Below, in pieces: positions 1-10,282 of a DNA stretch of 64,000 bases. The position numbers and the translations under genes are program-made. A model generated the notes under the pieces. The model was not told where the DNA came from, searched no databases, and worked only from the letters and a program-made list of their open reading frames with translations. Where the stretch lies: the NCBI GenBank assembly GCA_037127315.1, contig JBBBDQ010000421.1:2017501-2081500 (forward strand), written 5' to 3'. Numbering within the stretch: position 1 is the stretch's first letter; every line of letters begins with the position of its first letter. The stretch is from Ascarosepion bandense (Eukaryota; Mollusca; Cephalopoda; Sepiida; Sepiidae).

Positions 1-307
1 AACTTATATATGCATAAAGAAGTGATTGTTTATATATTTATCCGACAGATTTTATTACATAAATGTTATTGTTATTGGATACCCATATTTGAGTAGATTC
101 TTCGTTTATTTATTAAACAGAATATTTATTTATTTATTGTCTGTCGGGGTGAATATTCAACAAAACAAACCTTATGAAAGAAAAAGAAAAATATGCGCTC
201 TCCAACAGAATTCGAACACCTGCGTCTCCCTTTATAGCGGAAATCCTCCGACTTACTTTTAGAGCGCTTCAGCAAACTACTTGATCCGTTCATATATATA
301 TATATAT
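1..307. other. AT-rich stretch, no gene seen
   Basis: AT-rich DNA with short open frames that show no recognisable domain. It ends in a short TA run that abuts the MITE at 309. I see no repeat family here that recurs elsewhere in the window. Confidence 0.5.
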
Positions 308-308
308 A

Positions 309-406
309 CACAGGGTCTTCATAAAGTTCATGTGCACTTTAAAAAAATTATAAATACAAATAAGGTTATAAATTTTTAAAGTTCACAAAAACTTTATGGA
401 CACCTT

Positions 407-410
<4 letters not shown>
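309..410. mobile_element. Short mariner-type MITE
   Basis: About 100 bp with imperfect terminal inverted repeats of roughly 40 bp. The left end reads ACACAGGGTCTTCATAAAGT and the right end, reverse-complemented, reads ACAAAGGTGTCCATAAAGTT; both arms continue into an ACTTTAAAAA motif. The flanks are TA dinucleotides, which fits the TA target of Tc1/mariner elements. There is no coding capacity. The superfamily is inferred from TIR style and TA target only. Confidence 0.65.

Positions 411-453
<43 letters not shown>
409..453. repeat. (TA)n microsatellite
   Basis: Uninterrupted TA repeat between the MITE and the inverted satellite. Similar TA tracts flank many other elements in this window. Confidence 0.95.
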
Positions 454-456
<3 letters not shown>

Positions 457-1126
457 GAAATTCACTCCCAGGTGGGATTCTGGCCTTTCTATTTTGTTTT
501 TAGATGTTTCCTAGTTTTCTATTGGCCGAAGAACATTCAGCATCGAGGTGTGAAATTTCGCGAGTTTTGTGTTTGTTAAGCAAAGTGTGTAAATTCGAGA
601 AAATTCACTTATTTCTTACACAGTCACTGAGTCATTAATAGAATGAAATAATATGAATTGGTAGAAGTTAATGTTCAGCGAGAAACAGTATTAAGAAGTT
701 AAGGGTATCAAGATTTCGAAATAGTCCTTGCAAGTGTGAGTTTATGTGTACGTAGGCAGGAACATATGTATGTATGTATGTATGTATGCATGAGAGTTTA
801 TCGTTGGGCAGGATTGTCTTTGAAGTTATCTCTCAAGGTGAATGGTGAAAAGAACGGATGTGGAAAAGAAAGAGGTGAGAGAGAAAGATAGAGACAATAA
901 TAGCGATCGCTTGACGTTTGTCAAGGGTACGTGCTAATTACGTTCGTCATTTTATCTCTCTGGCGACAGCCGATTTTGCTCCTTCTTTTATTTCGTTTTC
1001 TGGGGCTCCAGGTCATTTGGAAATTCACTCCCACGTGGGATTCTGGCCTTTCTATTTTGTTTTTAGATGTTTCCTAGTTTTCTATTGGCCGAAGAACATT
1101 CAGCATCGAGGTGTGAAATACATACA

Positions 1127-1157
<31 letters not shown>

Positions 1158-1715
1158 GTTCCTGCCTACGTACACATAAACTCACACTTGCAAGGACTAT
1201 TTCGAAATCTTGATACCCTTAACTTCTTAATACTGTTTCTCGCTGAACATTAACTTCTACCAATTCATATTATTTCATTCTATTAATGACTCAGTGACTT
1301 TGTAAGAAATAAGTGAATTTTCTCGAATTTACACACTTTGCTTAACAAACACAAAACTCGCGAAATTTCACACCTCGACGCTGAATGTTCTTCGGCCAAT
1401 AGAAAACTAGGAAACATCTAAAAACAAAATAGAAAGGCCAGAATCCCACGTGGGAGTGAATTTCCAAATGACCTGGAGCCCCAGAAAACGAAATAAAAGA
1501 AGGAGCAAAATCGGCTGTCGCTAGAGAGATAAAATGACGAACGTAATTAGCACGTACCATTGACAAACGTCAAGCGATCGCTATTATTGTCTATCTTTCT
1601 CTCTCACCTCTTTCTTTTCCACATCCGTTCTTTTCACCATTCACCTTGAGAGATAATTTCAAAGACAATCCTGCCCAACGATAAACTCTCATACATACAT
1701 ACATACATACATACA

Positions 1716-1746
<31 letters not shown>

Positions 1747-2013
1747 GTTCCTGCCTACGTACACATAAACTCACACTTGCAAGGACTATTTCGAAATCTT
1801 GATACCCTTAACTTCTTAATACTGTTTCTCGCTGAACATTAACTTCTACCAATTCATATTATTTCATTCTATTAATGACTCAGTGACTTTGTAAGAAATA
1901 AGTGAATTTTCTCGAATTTACACACTTTGCTTAACAAACACAAAACTCGCGAAATTTCACACCTCGATGCTGAATGTTCTTCGGCCAATAGAAAACTAGG
2001 AAACATCTAAAAA

Positions 2014-2019
<6 letters not shown>
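454..2019. repeat. Inverted satellite array, ~563-bp unit
   Basis: The unit starts with TTGGAAATTCACTCCCA at 454 and restarts at 1017, giving a direct period near 563 bp. After a (CATA)n run at about 1118-1154 the array turns round: 1155-1689 and 1744-2019 are reverse complements of the same unit, with only scattered substitutions. A GTAT/ATAC microsatellite sits inside each unit (766-790, 1690-1743). Short open frames at 918-1253 and 1342-1566 encode nearly the same peptide only because the repeat is copied on both strands. The array could fold into a hairpin of several hundred base pairs. A diverged relative may lie near 19.1 kb and 25.8 kb. Confidence 0.85.
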
Positions 2020-2063
<44 letters not shown>

Positions 2064-2086
2064 ATGTGTGTGTGTGTGTGTGTGTG
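2018..2086. repeat. (TA)n(TG)n compound microsatellite
   Basis: About 40 bp of TA followed by about 30 bp of mostly TG, truncating the last inverted satellite copy. Confidence 0.95.
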
Positions 2087-2261
2087 CAGATTTAATTGTT
2101 AATGACAAACAAGATATTATCATTATAATTTTTCATGTGTACAGATGTACCAAGCCCTAACTGTGACATATTTATTTACGATGCACACATAATACCATCA
2201 AGCACATGAAAAAATAAAAGTTAAAAAAATAATAGCATAATTAATAAAAAAGAAAAATTCT

Positions 2262-2544
2262 CCACTTAATAATATCAATTATGAACACGGCAACAGCGTG
2301 CTTACCGTGTTCAGAATATAACATACACAGGACTCTACACATACATAAACTCTACATATATTCAGTTACACGTAAAATAAAATTGACTCTTGATAATGAC
2401 TAAAAATTTAGCCGAAAGTGCTCGGAAAAACAAAGCATTTGGACAATTCCTATTGTTCCGAAAAAAAATCATAAGATACATGAAAAATTATATATAAAAT
2501 TTAATGATAATAGCTTGTCTGCCGTTTTCAATGTAACCTGATCT
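2262..2544 (+). repeat. Dispersed repeat with TTGATAA hairpin, copy 1
   Basis: About 280 bp shared with 5391-5680. Common blocks are ATTATGAACACGGCAACA, a repeated ACCGTGTTC, CTCTACA...ATAAACT...ACATATATTCAG and AATGATAATAGCTTGTCTG. Near 2391-2440 it holds TTGATAA, a short stem (CTAAAAATTTAG) and then GAAAG, a layout resembling the ends of Penelope-like elements. No ORF is seen. Confidence 0.65.
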
Positions 2545-2551
2545 GATAAAA

Positions 2552-2815
2552 AAACAAGGGATGAGCCTCTTCACCTATTCAATAGACGTGGATGGAGTGT
2601 GAACCGGGCGATAGTTTAGTCTATCTACTCCAATTGAAAAAAAATGAGAAGATTGGAGAAGAGAAAACCGGAAACCGCATCCTAAACAGTAAACAAGGGA
2701 TGAGCCTCTTCACCTGTTCAATAGAAGTGGGTGGAGTTTGAACCGGGCGATAGTTTAGTCTATCTACTCTAATTGAAAAAAAAAAGTGAGAAGATTGGAA
2801 AAGAGTTTTCTCTCT
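2552..2815 (-). repeat. SINE-B body, two tandem units without LINE tail
   Basis: Two head-to-tail units, each with the blocks GGGATGAGCCTCTTCACCT, GAGTGTGAACCGGGCGATAG and TTTAGTCTATCTACTC. Read on the minus strand, GGTTCACACTCC resembles a pol III B box. The A-rich linkers read T-rich in the sense direction. The LINE-derived 3' tail seen at 20.3 kb is absent. Confidence 0.7.
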
Positions 2816-3422
2816 GTCAGTCCCTCCTCTCTCGCTCTCAGTCCCCCCTCTCTCTCAGTCCCCGCTCTCTTCGTGCTCGGTCACACTAACAACTCAGTTC
2901 ACTGGCCGCCACTATTGAAATGAGTTGAAATATTTTGGTGTCACTGTTTGCTGGAATTTCTCACTCGACTTCAGTGCAAAGCTTATCTGTTTTGTGAGTG
3001 GCTAGACATTCTTCTTTTTCTTTTCTTTTCGCCATTGTTAAATAAGAAACTGTATTTTGCCTCTAACTACTACAGTAAATTTGCTTTTCAAAAGCGTTCT
3101 TGTATTTTTTCATTCGGCAGCCATTTTCTGGACAGCCAAAGGGTTATTTATTTCGTCTTTTTAAACTTGCTTGAGAAGCTTCTGTAAATTAGTTTAGCTT
3201 CGAAGGCTTCTTTCGATATGAACGGATCGAGATATTATTTACCTTATTTTTGTTATTAGAACCTGTTACAATATCGATATTTTAAAGAATTTAAGTGTAA
3301 AATGCCTCCGGTAATTCATTCTACATCCCTTTCCCCTGGCCACTGATCGTATGCTCTCTCAGCCCCCCGTCTCTCTATCTCTCTCTCAGTCCCCCCCTCT
3401 CACTCCCCTCTCTCTCTATCAC
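2816..3422 (+). other. Pyrimidine-rich unique-looking stretch
   Basis: Two CT-rich blocks (2816-2880 and 3350-3422, mostly CTCTCT with CCCC runs) flank about 470 bp with no obvious repeat relation in the window. A 79-codon frame at 2948-3187 has no recognisable domain. This is one of few places that might hold host sequence, but nothing proves it. Confidence 0.3.
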
Positions 3423-3643
3423 AGATAAACCTAGACTTGAATGACTTGAACAGGTTAAGATGGTAGCAATCGTGGAACCATTCTCTTGGGAGTCATTTCC
3501 ACAGAGCAGAAGTTCGCAAAAAGAAGCTTTTCGCGTGGAACTTACTTCTCAACAAAGGAATACGAATGGAATTAAGGTGGTTTGTTACCATCTGAGTAGC
3601 ATGGCGTGTCCTTGCAGTGAAGATTTGATATGGCAGGACCAGG
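3423..3643 (+). other. Possible exon-like segment (weak)
   Basis: A long CT-rich tract ends in CTATCACAG at about 3414-3422, a good splice-acceptor look. The sequence then reads through an open frame from the ATG at 3460 to a CAG/GTAATG donor-like site near 3643-3649. The predicted peptide has no domain I recognise. Acceptor plus donor over one open frame can occur by chance in AT/CT-biased repeats, so this is only a candidate. Confidence 0.15.
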
Positions 3644-3651
3644 TAATGTAG

Positions 3652-4027
3652 CTCACCCGAGCAATTTCCGTAGACGTAGCAAGACAGCAACGAGAGGTTT
3701 GTCACATCCCACCTATAGGAGAGAGGTTGTGCAGTGGGGAATAACTCGTCACCCACAAGGACTCAGCGACGCTTTCGGACTCTATCGTATCTGAAGAGTG
3801 AGTCCTGGGCAACTCCCACCTAAATACAACAGTACTCAATTTTTTGTTTGCTATGACACTTATAAATGTAGAAGAAAGCAGCAGATAACAACAGTACTGC
3901 ACATTACTTGCATGATATATTGTCAAATGTAAGAAAAGTTTCTTTTTGAACAAATTGCTTAAAAATCATTTACTTCAAGGCCAAACATCAGAATTTTATT
4001 TTAAAAAGTTCAAGAAACATTAATGAA
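3652..4027. other. No gene or repeat recognised
   Basis: Mixed-composition sequence with short overlapping open frames on the minus strand and no motif. I see no second copy of it in the window. Confidence 0.4.
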
Positions 4028-4262
4028 TTATATGCTAGGTGTGTGAAAGTGCAAAGTAAATATAAAAATAGCAACTGTATACAAGATATATGAAAGTGTA
4101 AATAAATATGGAAAATAGAATATATGCCAGGTGTGTGGAAGTCTAAAGTAAATTTGGAAAATAGAAAATATATCTCAGGTGTGTGGAAGTTAAAAGTAAA
4201 TATAAAAAGTGGAAAATATATCCCAGATGTGCAGAAGTGTAAATTAAATATGGGAAAAAGCC
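4028..4262. repeat. Minisatellite, ~48-bp unit, about five copies
   Basis: Diverged tandem units built on AGGTGTGTGGAAGTNNAAAGTAAAT followed by an A-rich block and TATAT. Because 48 is divisible by three, the repeat stays open on both strands and gives a repeated 16-residue peptide in short frames (plus strand from 4124, minus strand from 4275). Nothing else suggests it is translated. Confidence 0.75.
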
Positions 4263-4718
4263 ATCTATGTTTCATAATATTGGCTTATTCTTTTGATTTG
4301 AACCGATTCTTTTTCAGAATGTTTATGAGGCTTTGGGGTATAACCATTACCAATCTACTGTTATCTGCTTTTGTTCTTTCCACTTTTGTTCAAACATTTG
4401 TAAGAGTAAATACTAAATAAACTGGACACTTCCCGATCAAAATATCAAATGATTCCTTCATATAGTCTTACAATGATTGCTGTAAATCGTATCAATTAAG
4501 TTGTTAGTATCACAGTTTTATTTCGTCCTAATCCTTGTCATTTCCGTTGTACACTTCAGAAACTGACCCCAAAACCCAATCTTTTAGTAACTGACATTAA
4601 TGGTTTTAGCTCGAAACTACAGAGAATGAAAATATAATTTCCATACATCACGAGCAAATATATGGCCTTGTGCCAAATCAAGCTGCGTTTGTTAAATATC
4701 AGTACTCCTAATGTTCTA
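4263..4718. other. No gene or repeat recognised
   Basis: AT-rich sequence between the minisatellite and a SINE. The frame at 4556-4807 on the minus strand runs into the SINE and is not a gene. Confidence 0.4.
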
Positions 4719-5004
4719 GATGTGCGTTGTGGATATCGGCTCGGAACGAGAAATCGGGAAGCCGAGTTCGAATTCCAGTTGAATTCATTGCATTCACTTA
4801 CGCGCAAATACCCTTGGGAAAAGTATTAATTCGTCTCTTCCCTCCAGTTATGGGTTAAATAATAGGACAAATTGGGTTCTATAGCCTTGGCTGAAGAAAG
4901 CAATGGAACCTACTGCGGGATAATCTTCTGCTCAGTCAGTCATGTCTCTTTTGAGACATGATCGCCCAAGCGTGTTTCATGTATGGCACTTAACTAACTG
5001 ACTG
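4719..5004 (+). mobile_element. SINE-A, tRNA-derived
   Basis: The head GATGTGCGTTGTGG...ATATCGG with GAGTTCGAATTCC matches pol III A-box and B-box spacing; GTTCGAATTCC is a near-canonical B box. The body has ACCCTTGGGAAAAGTATTAA and TCCAGTTATGGGTTAAATAA. The 3' part has GAGACATGATCGCCCAAGCG and GGCACTTAACTAACTGACTG. At least eight fuller or partial copies occur in the window. tRNA-derived SINEs of this kind are known from octopus; exact family identity was not checked. Confidence 0.85.
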
Positions 5005-5160
5005 AATGTAGCACAGTGGTTAACAAGCTCGTCAGGGAAACCAGAGCAATTCGTAAGTCAAGTGAGTTCGATCCTTGTTCGGGTCTTCACTATTGAGGAC
5101 TTGTGTCAACTCAAGTTGAGCTTAGTAAATATAAGTGCACCTAACATAATGCAATTGTTA
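5005..5160 (+). mobile_element. Second tRNA-like SINE fragment
   Basis: GTAGCACAGTGGTTAACAAG resembles an A box and GTGAGTTCGATCCTTGTTCG a B box, about 50 bp apart. The downstream block (GACTTGTGTCAACTCAAGTT, GAGCTTAGTAAATA) recurs near 9580-9620. It directly follows SINE-A, so a dimeric SINE or adjacent insertion is possible. Confidence 0.6.
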
Positions 5161-5390
5161 ACAAGCTCAAGATAGAGAACAAATCGATTTTTAAAGATAA
5201 TGGGTTTATTGCTTAAAAAATATTTTTAGTGGATATTTGAGAAAGAACAAAGAAACTACAAATAAAAAATCTAATATGGTAGTTAATTAAATAATTTGGA
5301 AAGCCGTTGTTCACATGCGTTTGTTTCAAATTGTGGAGTTTTTGCAATACATCATTCACATATAAAAAAAAATTAAATTAATAGAAAAAA
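5161..5390. other. AT-rich, nothing recognised
   Basis: A-rich sequence with no domain or second copy identified. Confidence 0.4.
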
Positions 5391-5680
5391 TCACACGATT
5401 AATAATATCGATTATGAACACGGCAACAATGTGATACCGTGTTCGGAATATAACACACACATGACTCTACATACATAAACTGTACATATATTCAGCTACA
5501 TGTAAAATAAAATTATTCCTTGATAAAGGTGTAGCTGAAAGCGCTCGGAAAAACAAAACATTCGAACAGTTCTTATATAATTTAATAAATTTTATAAACT
5601 TTATAAACTTAATAGATTTTATAAATTTTATAAACTTAATGATAATAGCTTGTCTGTCACTTTTAATGAAACCTGCATAA
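5391..5680 (+). repeat. Dispersed repeat with TTGATAA hairpin, copy 2
   Basis: Same family as 2262-2544, with conserved AACACGGCAACA, ACCGTGTTCGGAATATAACA and AATGATAATAGCTTGTCTG. The core here is TTGATAAAGGTGTAGCTGAAAG at about 5519-5540. It holds a local expansion of TTTATAAA-type words at 5577-5640 that the first copy lacks. A (TA)n tract (5700-5748) follows. Confidence 0.65.
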
Positions 5681-5697
5681 AAGAGAGATAGCTGCTC

Positions 5698-5699
<2 letters not shown>

Positions 5700-5748
<49 letters not shown>
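5700..5748. repeat. (TA)n microsatellite
   Basis: Uninterrupted TA tract of about 48 bp. Confidence 0.95.
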
Positions 5749-5750
<2 letters not shown>

Positions 5751-6557
5751 CGTGTTGAAGTAATTAGGTTTATATCTTATTCCCTTAGTAATTAGGTTTA
5801 TATCTTATTCCCTTAGTAATTACCCTTAAAGTAATATAAATTGTATTTACTGTTATTTCAAACTAATATCGTCATCTTTACCGTTATCGTTGTGCATTCT
5901 AACCTGATATATCCCGGGATGGAATATCAGGTAAAAGAATAGTGTAAGAATAATACTTAACACTTAAGATAGATTAGAAGAGATTTATTATACCACAGTA
6001 CAATAAACCAATAGACGTACAAGCACAATCAACGAATAGTAACAGGAATAACGATCAAGTAGAAAATGTCTCTGCCTATGACGTATGCGTCCGTCTAGTG
6101 ACGTATGCTCCCAGTCACATTCTTTTATAGACTGGACAATATCCATTACGGGGTAGGATAGGATGTTCCTCTACAACATAACCCTTCTTAGGTGTCTATC
6201 AGTCTGGGGACATTTGTGTGAAACTGAATGCAACAGGCTAGACTAAAATTTTATCTTAGCTCGCTGATTCTACTTTCGGTCGCCGATAGCCTAGCAACAC
6301 TACTTGCATATTATTGAGAGACTAGAAAGTAGCTGGCTGTAAAATTCATGCGGTTACCTTTACCAATACAAGTTTGCAGATTTTCTTTTGAGAAATAGAA
6401 TCAGTTTGAGGTGTTTACATCTTCTGCTGTGCTGATAACGCATAATGTTTTGCTCGTAAATTCTCTTCAAATTCCGCACTTGACTCATGTAGAGTATCTT
6501 CGGCTGACTTTCCATATTGAAATGAATCTTTATTGAGTGATATGTATATAACAGTCC
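5749..6557. other. Unassigned; 28-bp tandem duplication inside
   Basis: A perfect 28-bp duplication occupies 5761-5816 (unit starts TAATTAGGTTTATATC). A short hairpin, ACCTGATAT with ATATCAGGT, lies near 5902-5932. The remainder has no recognised domain; a decayed element terminus is possible but unsupported. Confidence 0.4.
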
Positions 6558-7250
6558 ATGGTTTTTGCTAACATCTCTGGAGTAGATCTTTACAAAGCAT
6601 CTGTACTTAATGATAACCCTGGAATAGTCCTTAATAAATGTGTTCCTGAAATTCCTTATTTCTCTCTAAATTCTACAATAAATGCTTCGCCGCTTCTCGC
6701 TTTTCTGCTTGTTGGAATTCTTCTTTGTAGTTTCAGCCTGTAAGAACCGTTTGAGCCTTCTAACTATCGCCCTATTAACCTTCTCTTTTTCAAAAAGTAC
6801 TAGAGGCTCTAATTAATTCTGGATTAGGTAAGTATGTCACATCGCTGGGTTTTCTTTCAGATAAACAACATGGCTTTCGCTTTTTTATGGTAACTGCTTA
6901 TGTATAAACGATTATTGCTGACAGAGTCTATCAAGCTTTAGACAAGAATGGTGAAGCTCCAGTTGTTGCGTTAGATATGTCCAAATCTTTTTTTATCAGA
7001 TCAGAAAATGAAAGTCGCCTTGAATAGCCACTCTTCTAGATCATTTTGCATAAATGCAGGTGGTCCTCATGACTCCATCCTTGAACCTATGTTGTTTCTA
7101 ATTTTCATTAACGACCTTCCTGGTGTCATAAGATTTTAACTCATCATCTATGCTGATAACACAACTATTTACTTCTTTCTGTTAAGTTCGATAAGGTCAA
7201 ATTAGCAGCTGAACACAAAAATGACCTACAATTTTTTTGTTAACTGGGAC
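6558..7250 (+). pseudogene. Dead APE-type LINE, reverse transcriptase part
   Basis: Translated blocks in changing frames match the better copy at 14.7-16.5 kb in order: an FEPSNYRPINLL-like block near 6750, KQHGFRF near 6868, VVALDMSKS near 6962, a degraded GGPHDSILEPMLFLIFINDL block near 7060-7110, and an IYADNTTIY form of the YADD box near 7145. Frameshifts, stops and an internal deletion show it is inactive. A minus-strand SINE-A splits it from its 3' part at 7483. Confidence 0.8.
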
Positions 7251-7254
7251 AAAA

Positions 7255-7481
7255 TTAGTCATATAAGTGCTTTGGACGATCATGTCTCGAAAGAGACATG
7301 AATGACTGGGCAGAAGATTATCTCGCAGTTGGTTGCCATTGCTTTACATTAGACTGATTGCCAGCCAAGGTAATAGAACCCAAACTGTCCTATTATTTAA
7401 CCCATAACTGGAAGGAAGAGACGGATTAATACCTTTCCCAAGGGTATTTGTACCTAAGTGAATGCAAGGAATTCAAACGAA
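7255..7481 (-). mobile_element. SINE-A inserted in a LINE remnant
   Basis: Reverse-complement SINE-A with AGAAGATTATCTCGCAGTTG, AACCCATAACTGGAAGGAAG and CCCAAGGGTATTTGT. It ends in a degraded B box (AATTCAAACGAAATTCGA). Both sides are LINE sequence of one element, so the SINE came later. No clear target duplication is visible. Confidence 0.8.
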
Positions 7482-7482
7482 A

Positions 7483-7830
7483 TTCGATTTTTCATAAATA
7501 TGGCTAATGCTATTCTTCAGAAGAGGGGCTCATTGCGCTTTCTCGGACTAGCGTTTTCCGCTGACATGAAGCGGAAGTATTATATTGTAACATCTACTAG
7601 GTCTACCGCTAGGAAAGTTGATTCCCTGTGTCGTGCTAGGCAATTTTTCTTGCCAGAATCTATCTTACATACAACTCGTCTTTGCTTTGAATATTGCTGC
7701 CACATCTAGGTTGGTGCTCCTGTGATATATTTACAGATTTTTGGTAAAATAGACGAGTTTGCAATGTTATTGGTTCTGACCTCATATATCGGTTTCCGTC
7801 GCTTTCCCACTGCTGATAACTGGTAGTTAA
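7483..7830 (+). pseudogene. Dead APE-type LINE, 3' coding part
   Basis: The frame from 7500 gives blocks such as RFLGLAFSADMKRK, TARKVDSLCRARQFFLPES and FEYCCHI, collinear with LRLLSLTLSSDLKWN, KKVGSLCRARMFFPPES and MEYCCHIW of the 14.7 kb copy. The order and orientation continue the fragment at 6558-7250 across the SINE. The 3' UTR and poly(A) are not recognisable. Confidence 0.8.
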
Positions 7831-8180
7831 AAATTGGATTTACTAAATTCAGAAGTTTTATTGGTTAATAAATATATTTTCCAATTTCTAATTTCGACAT
7901 TGTTAATCATTTTCTGGATGCTTGAATTTTTGTGTCAAATAATAATGGTCGTTTGCTTTTTGAAACCTTAAGTGGCATTTGAGACAACGCTACTGATTGA
8001 TTAAGAAATGTTAATGGGAGAATTTCAAGTTAGTGAGGGCCTATTTTTGCACAGAATTGATATTTTAGTGATACTATTTGCATTTTTAGAATTTTTTCTA
8101 CAGTATTTTTAACAGGGGTCCTACACACACATAAATACATACACACACATACACACATACACGTATAAAGTCAACACCAA
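7831..8180. other. AT-rich, nothing recognised
   Basis: AT-rich, with a short CA-rich run near 8124-8162. No element is recognised. Confidence 0.4.
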
Positions 8181-8216
8181 ACAGCGAAATCTGTTTCATT
8201 TTTTAACACAATCTTC

Positions 8217-8478
8217 AGGCCATGTGTGTTGTGCTTTGACTCGACTATTTATACATGCTAGTCAGTGGTGCATTATGATAGTAAGTTATAAAATAACTAC
8301 AAATAACAGCATTCGCATATACGGTTATTTCCACTTAATAGCCGCTAGAATTATTTAAAACATATCTATTACTGCCCACCCAACAACCGTCAGGAAAATA
8401 CAAAAGATCATACTACCAATAATGTGCCACTGCCCAGCATATATAAATAGTCGACCTAAAACACAAAATACAGGGCCT
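8217..8478. mobile_element. Foldback element with ~66-bp arms
   Basis: 8217-8282 and 8412-8478 are imperfect reverse complements; both arms carry GACTATTTATA (with TCGACTATTTATA shared) and CAGTGG. The loop is about 130 bp. There is no coding capacity and no clear target duplication. It could be a MITE or an inverted pair of terminal repeats. Confidence 0.6.
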
Positions 8479-8591
8479 AAAGTTTGCCTTCACGCATGAA
8501 AGAAAGTGTCGTCGCTTTTAGATTTATATTTACATACACTGTTATTGATTGCTTTTACCCATTAATATAGCATACATTAAAACTACATTTC

Positions 8592-8595
<4 letters not shown>

Positions 8596-8631
<36 letters not shown>
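8596..8631. repeat. (TA)n microsatellite
   Basis: Pure TA tract. Confidence 0.95.
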
Positions 8632-8632
<1 letters not shown>

Positions 8633-9019
8633 TCACGGTATGATAGATAAATTATCGCCATTTTGTATTTTTAATTTCGCGCATGCGCGTTGTTTGTTTT
8701 TATTTTGTTGACTGCACAATATATTAGGGACAGAAAAAGACGCAAGAAATTTGGAAACCGCATGCTGCAGTACTTGGAATTCGTGCCGAAAGCCCCAATA
8801 GTGTTTTTGAATGTGCATATGAGGTTAGTGCTGAGGTTTCGAAAAGAGTTGGATAAGTCTAATGGGGATTAAGAAGATACGGCAGCTCGGAAAACTCTCA
8901 CTGATTGTTCTGATAAAAAAAGAATTTCCGAATTTGTTGGTGAGGGCCTCAGACTCAACACGATGACCTACATCAGGTGCCTTGAGAGGACAGTACTACC
9001 CTGAGCCAATAGCGTGGCT
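8632..9019 (+). other. Unassigned stretch with a 60-codon frame
   Basis: The frame at 8690-8872 encodes a basic peptide (RDRKRRKKFGNRM near its start) with no domain I recognise. It could be a transposase scrap or chance. Sequence after 8872 stays unassigned. Confidence 0.3.
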
Positions 9020-9157
9020 GCTGGCAGATACTATGACACGCAACAGGACTCTGCACCATGCCACACAAGCAGAAGAAGCCAGTCATGACTGCCAGACAAT
9101 TTCTGCAACCACATCACCTCTTACATTTGGTCACCTGATTCCCCAGATTCACTTATT
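9020..9157 (+). repeat. Repeat D, copy 1
   Basis: About 135 bp, including CTCTGCACCATGCCACACAA and ACTGCCAGACAATTTCTGCA, repeated at 9625-9757. No function is evident. Confidence 0.7.
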
Positions 9158-9196
9158 ATGTTTGGGGTGCAGTTGAATAAGAGACCAAATAAGAAC

Positions 9197-9465
9197 TAAC
9201 CAACGTCTATATCCACTGGCCCAGAAGCGGTGTACGAATAACTTGCAGGGTTAGAGGGAGATAACCCAAGATTTCCAATCGAGTCTTTACGCAAGGAATG
9301 AGAATGATATACTCCAGTGATTGTGATTTTAATAAAGGGTTTAGTTCAAAATTCCTAGCACCTAAAGAAGGCCAGAGCGTACAGTGGCCAAAATGTCGTA
9401 CAAATGGCAACAAAGATGAGGACAATAGTCCGAATAATGTAAATACTATCAATAAGTCCATCGCC
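9197..9465 (-). repeat. Repeat E, copy 1
   Basis: On the minus strand it reads ATTATTCGGACTATTGTCCT, then a TTTGTTGCCATTTGTACGAC-like block and a TTTTGAACTAAACCC-like block. The family recurs at 48835, 56005 and 57755-58195. A minus-strand open frame through it matches the frame at 55981 only because both lie in the same repeat. Confidence 0.7.
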
Positions 9466-9479
9466 TAATAACATAGAAA

Positions 9480-9624
9480 AAGAAAAAACTCAACAGAGTG
9501 TAATGCTTAGTGAGGTTAGTCTGGTTGATCATTATTACTAAGTAATAAGTTCAATTCTTATTGGATGCTCTTTATTTGTGACCTTGTGTCAAAATTAAGC
9601 TCAGCTTAGTAAATAGTTATTAAA
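9480..9624 (+). repeat. tRNA-like SINE remnant
   Basis: Diverged relative of 5005-5160: an AGTTCAATTCTTATT B-box-like word, then ACCTTGTGTCAAAATTAAGC and CTCAGCTTAGTAAATA. It directly precedes Repeat D copy 2. Confidence 0.45.
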
Positions 9625-9757
9625 GTGCTGCTGGAAGACCCTATCTTTGGCAACAGGAGTCTGCACCATGCCACACAAGCAGGAGAATCCAGTTATGACT
9701 GCCAGACAATTTCTGCAACCACACCACCTCTTACATCTGGCCACCTAACTCCCCGGG
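9625..9757 (+). repeat. Repeat D, copy 2
   Basis: Near-identical over most of its length to 9020-9157. The different flanks indicate dispersed, not tandem, copies. Confidence 0.7.
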
Positions 9758-10282
9758 CAGCAGCAACCCCCTTGATTATCATGTGTGTGACACAGTTGAG
9801 CGAGAAAGCAAGAAGACACCTTATAACACCAAAGATAAACTGAAGACAGGGATTAGGCACTCACTAACTTAAACAAGGAAACTGCTCGAAGAGTTGCATG
9901 GATTCCGTGGTCGAAGACAATAGCGATTTTATTAAATAAATTTACTATTTAGTATTTCACGATATTTTTTTTGTAATATCGGTAAATATATCTGTTAAAA
10001 TGAGATGCCAGTGTTATTTTCATTTTCGCGTCTTTTAGACGACAATTTATCCATTGCATCCTGTATATACCGCAAAATTGCTTTCTTTTATAATCTAATT
10101 GAAGTTTACTAGTGTTTTTAACACTTCAAACGTTGCTTTTAATGGATAACCGTGTTTGAAATAGAAGCTCCATTATTTTAAACAGTATGTCCCTGAGTTT
10201 ACTGATAATACCAAAGGCTCAGTCGCCACTAAGTTCCTCCTAATTTTTAACCCTGTGCAAAACTAAATTATGCTTAGTATAT
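9758..10282. other. Unassigned
   Basis: No domain seen. The last ~80 bp (TTTAACCCTGTGCAAAACTA and GCTTAGTATATAA) resembles the 3' part of the tRNA-like SINE at 5005. Confidence 0.35.

Noticed and set aside
918..1566. Same peptide encoded on both strands (918-1253 plus, 1342-1566 minus)
   Set aside because: Explained by the inverted satellite; no start context, domain or conservation supports translation.
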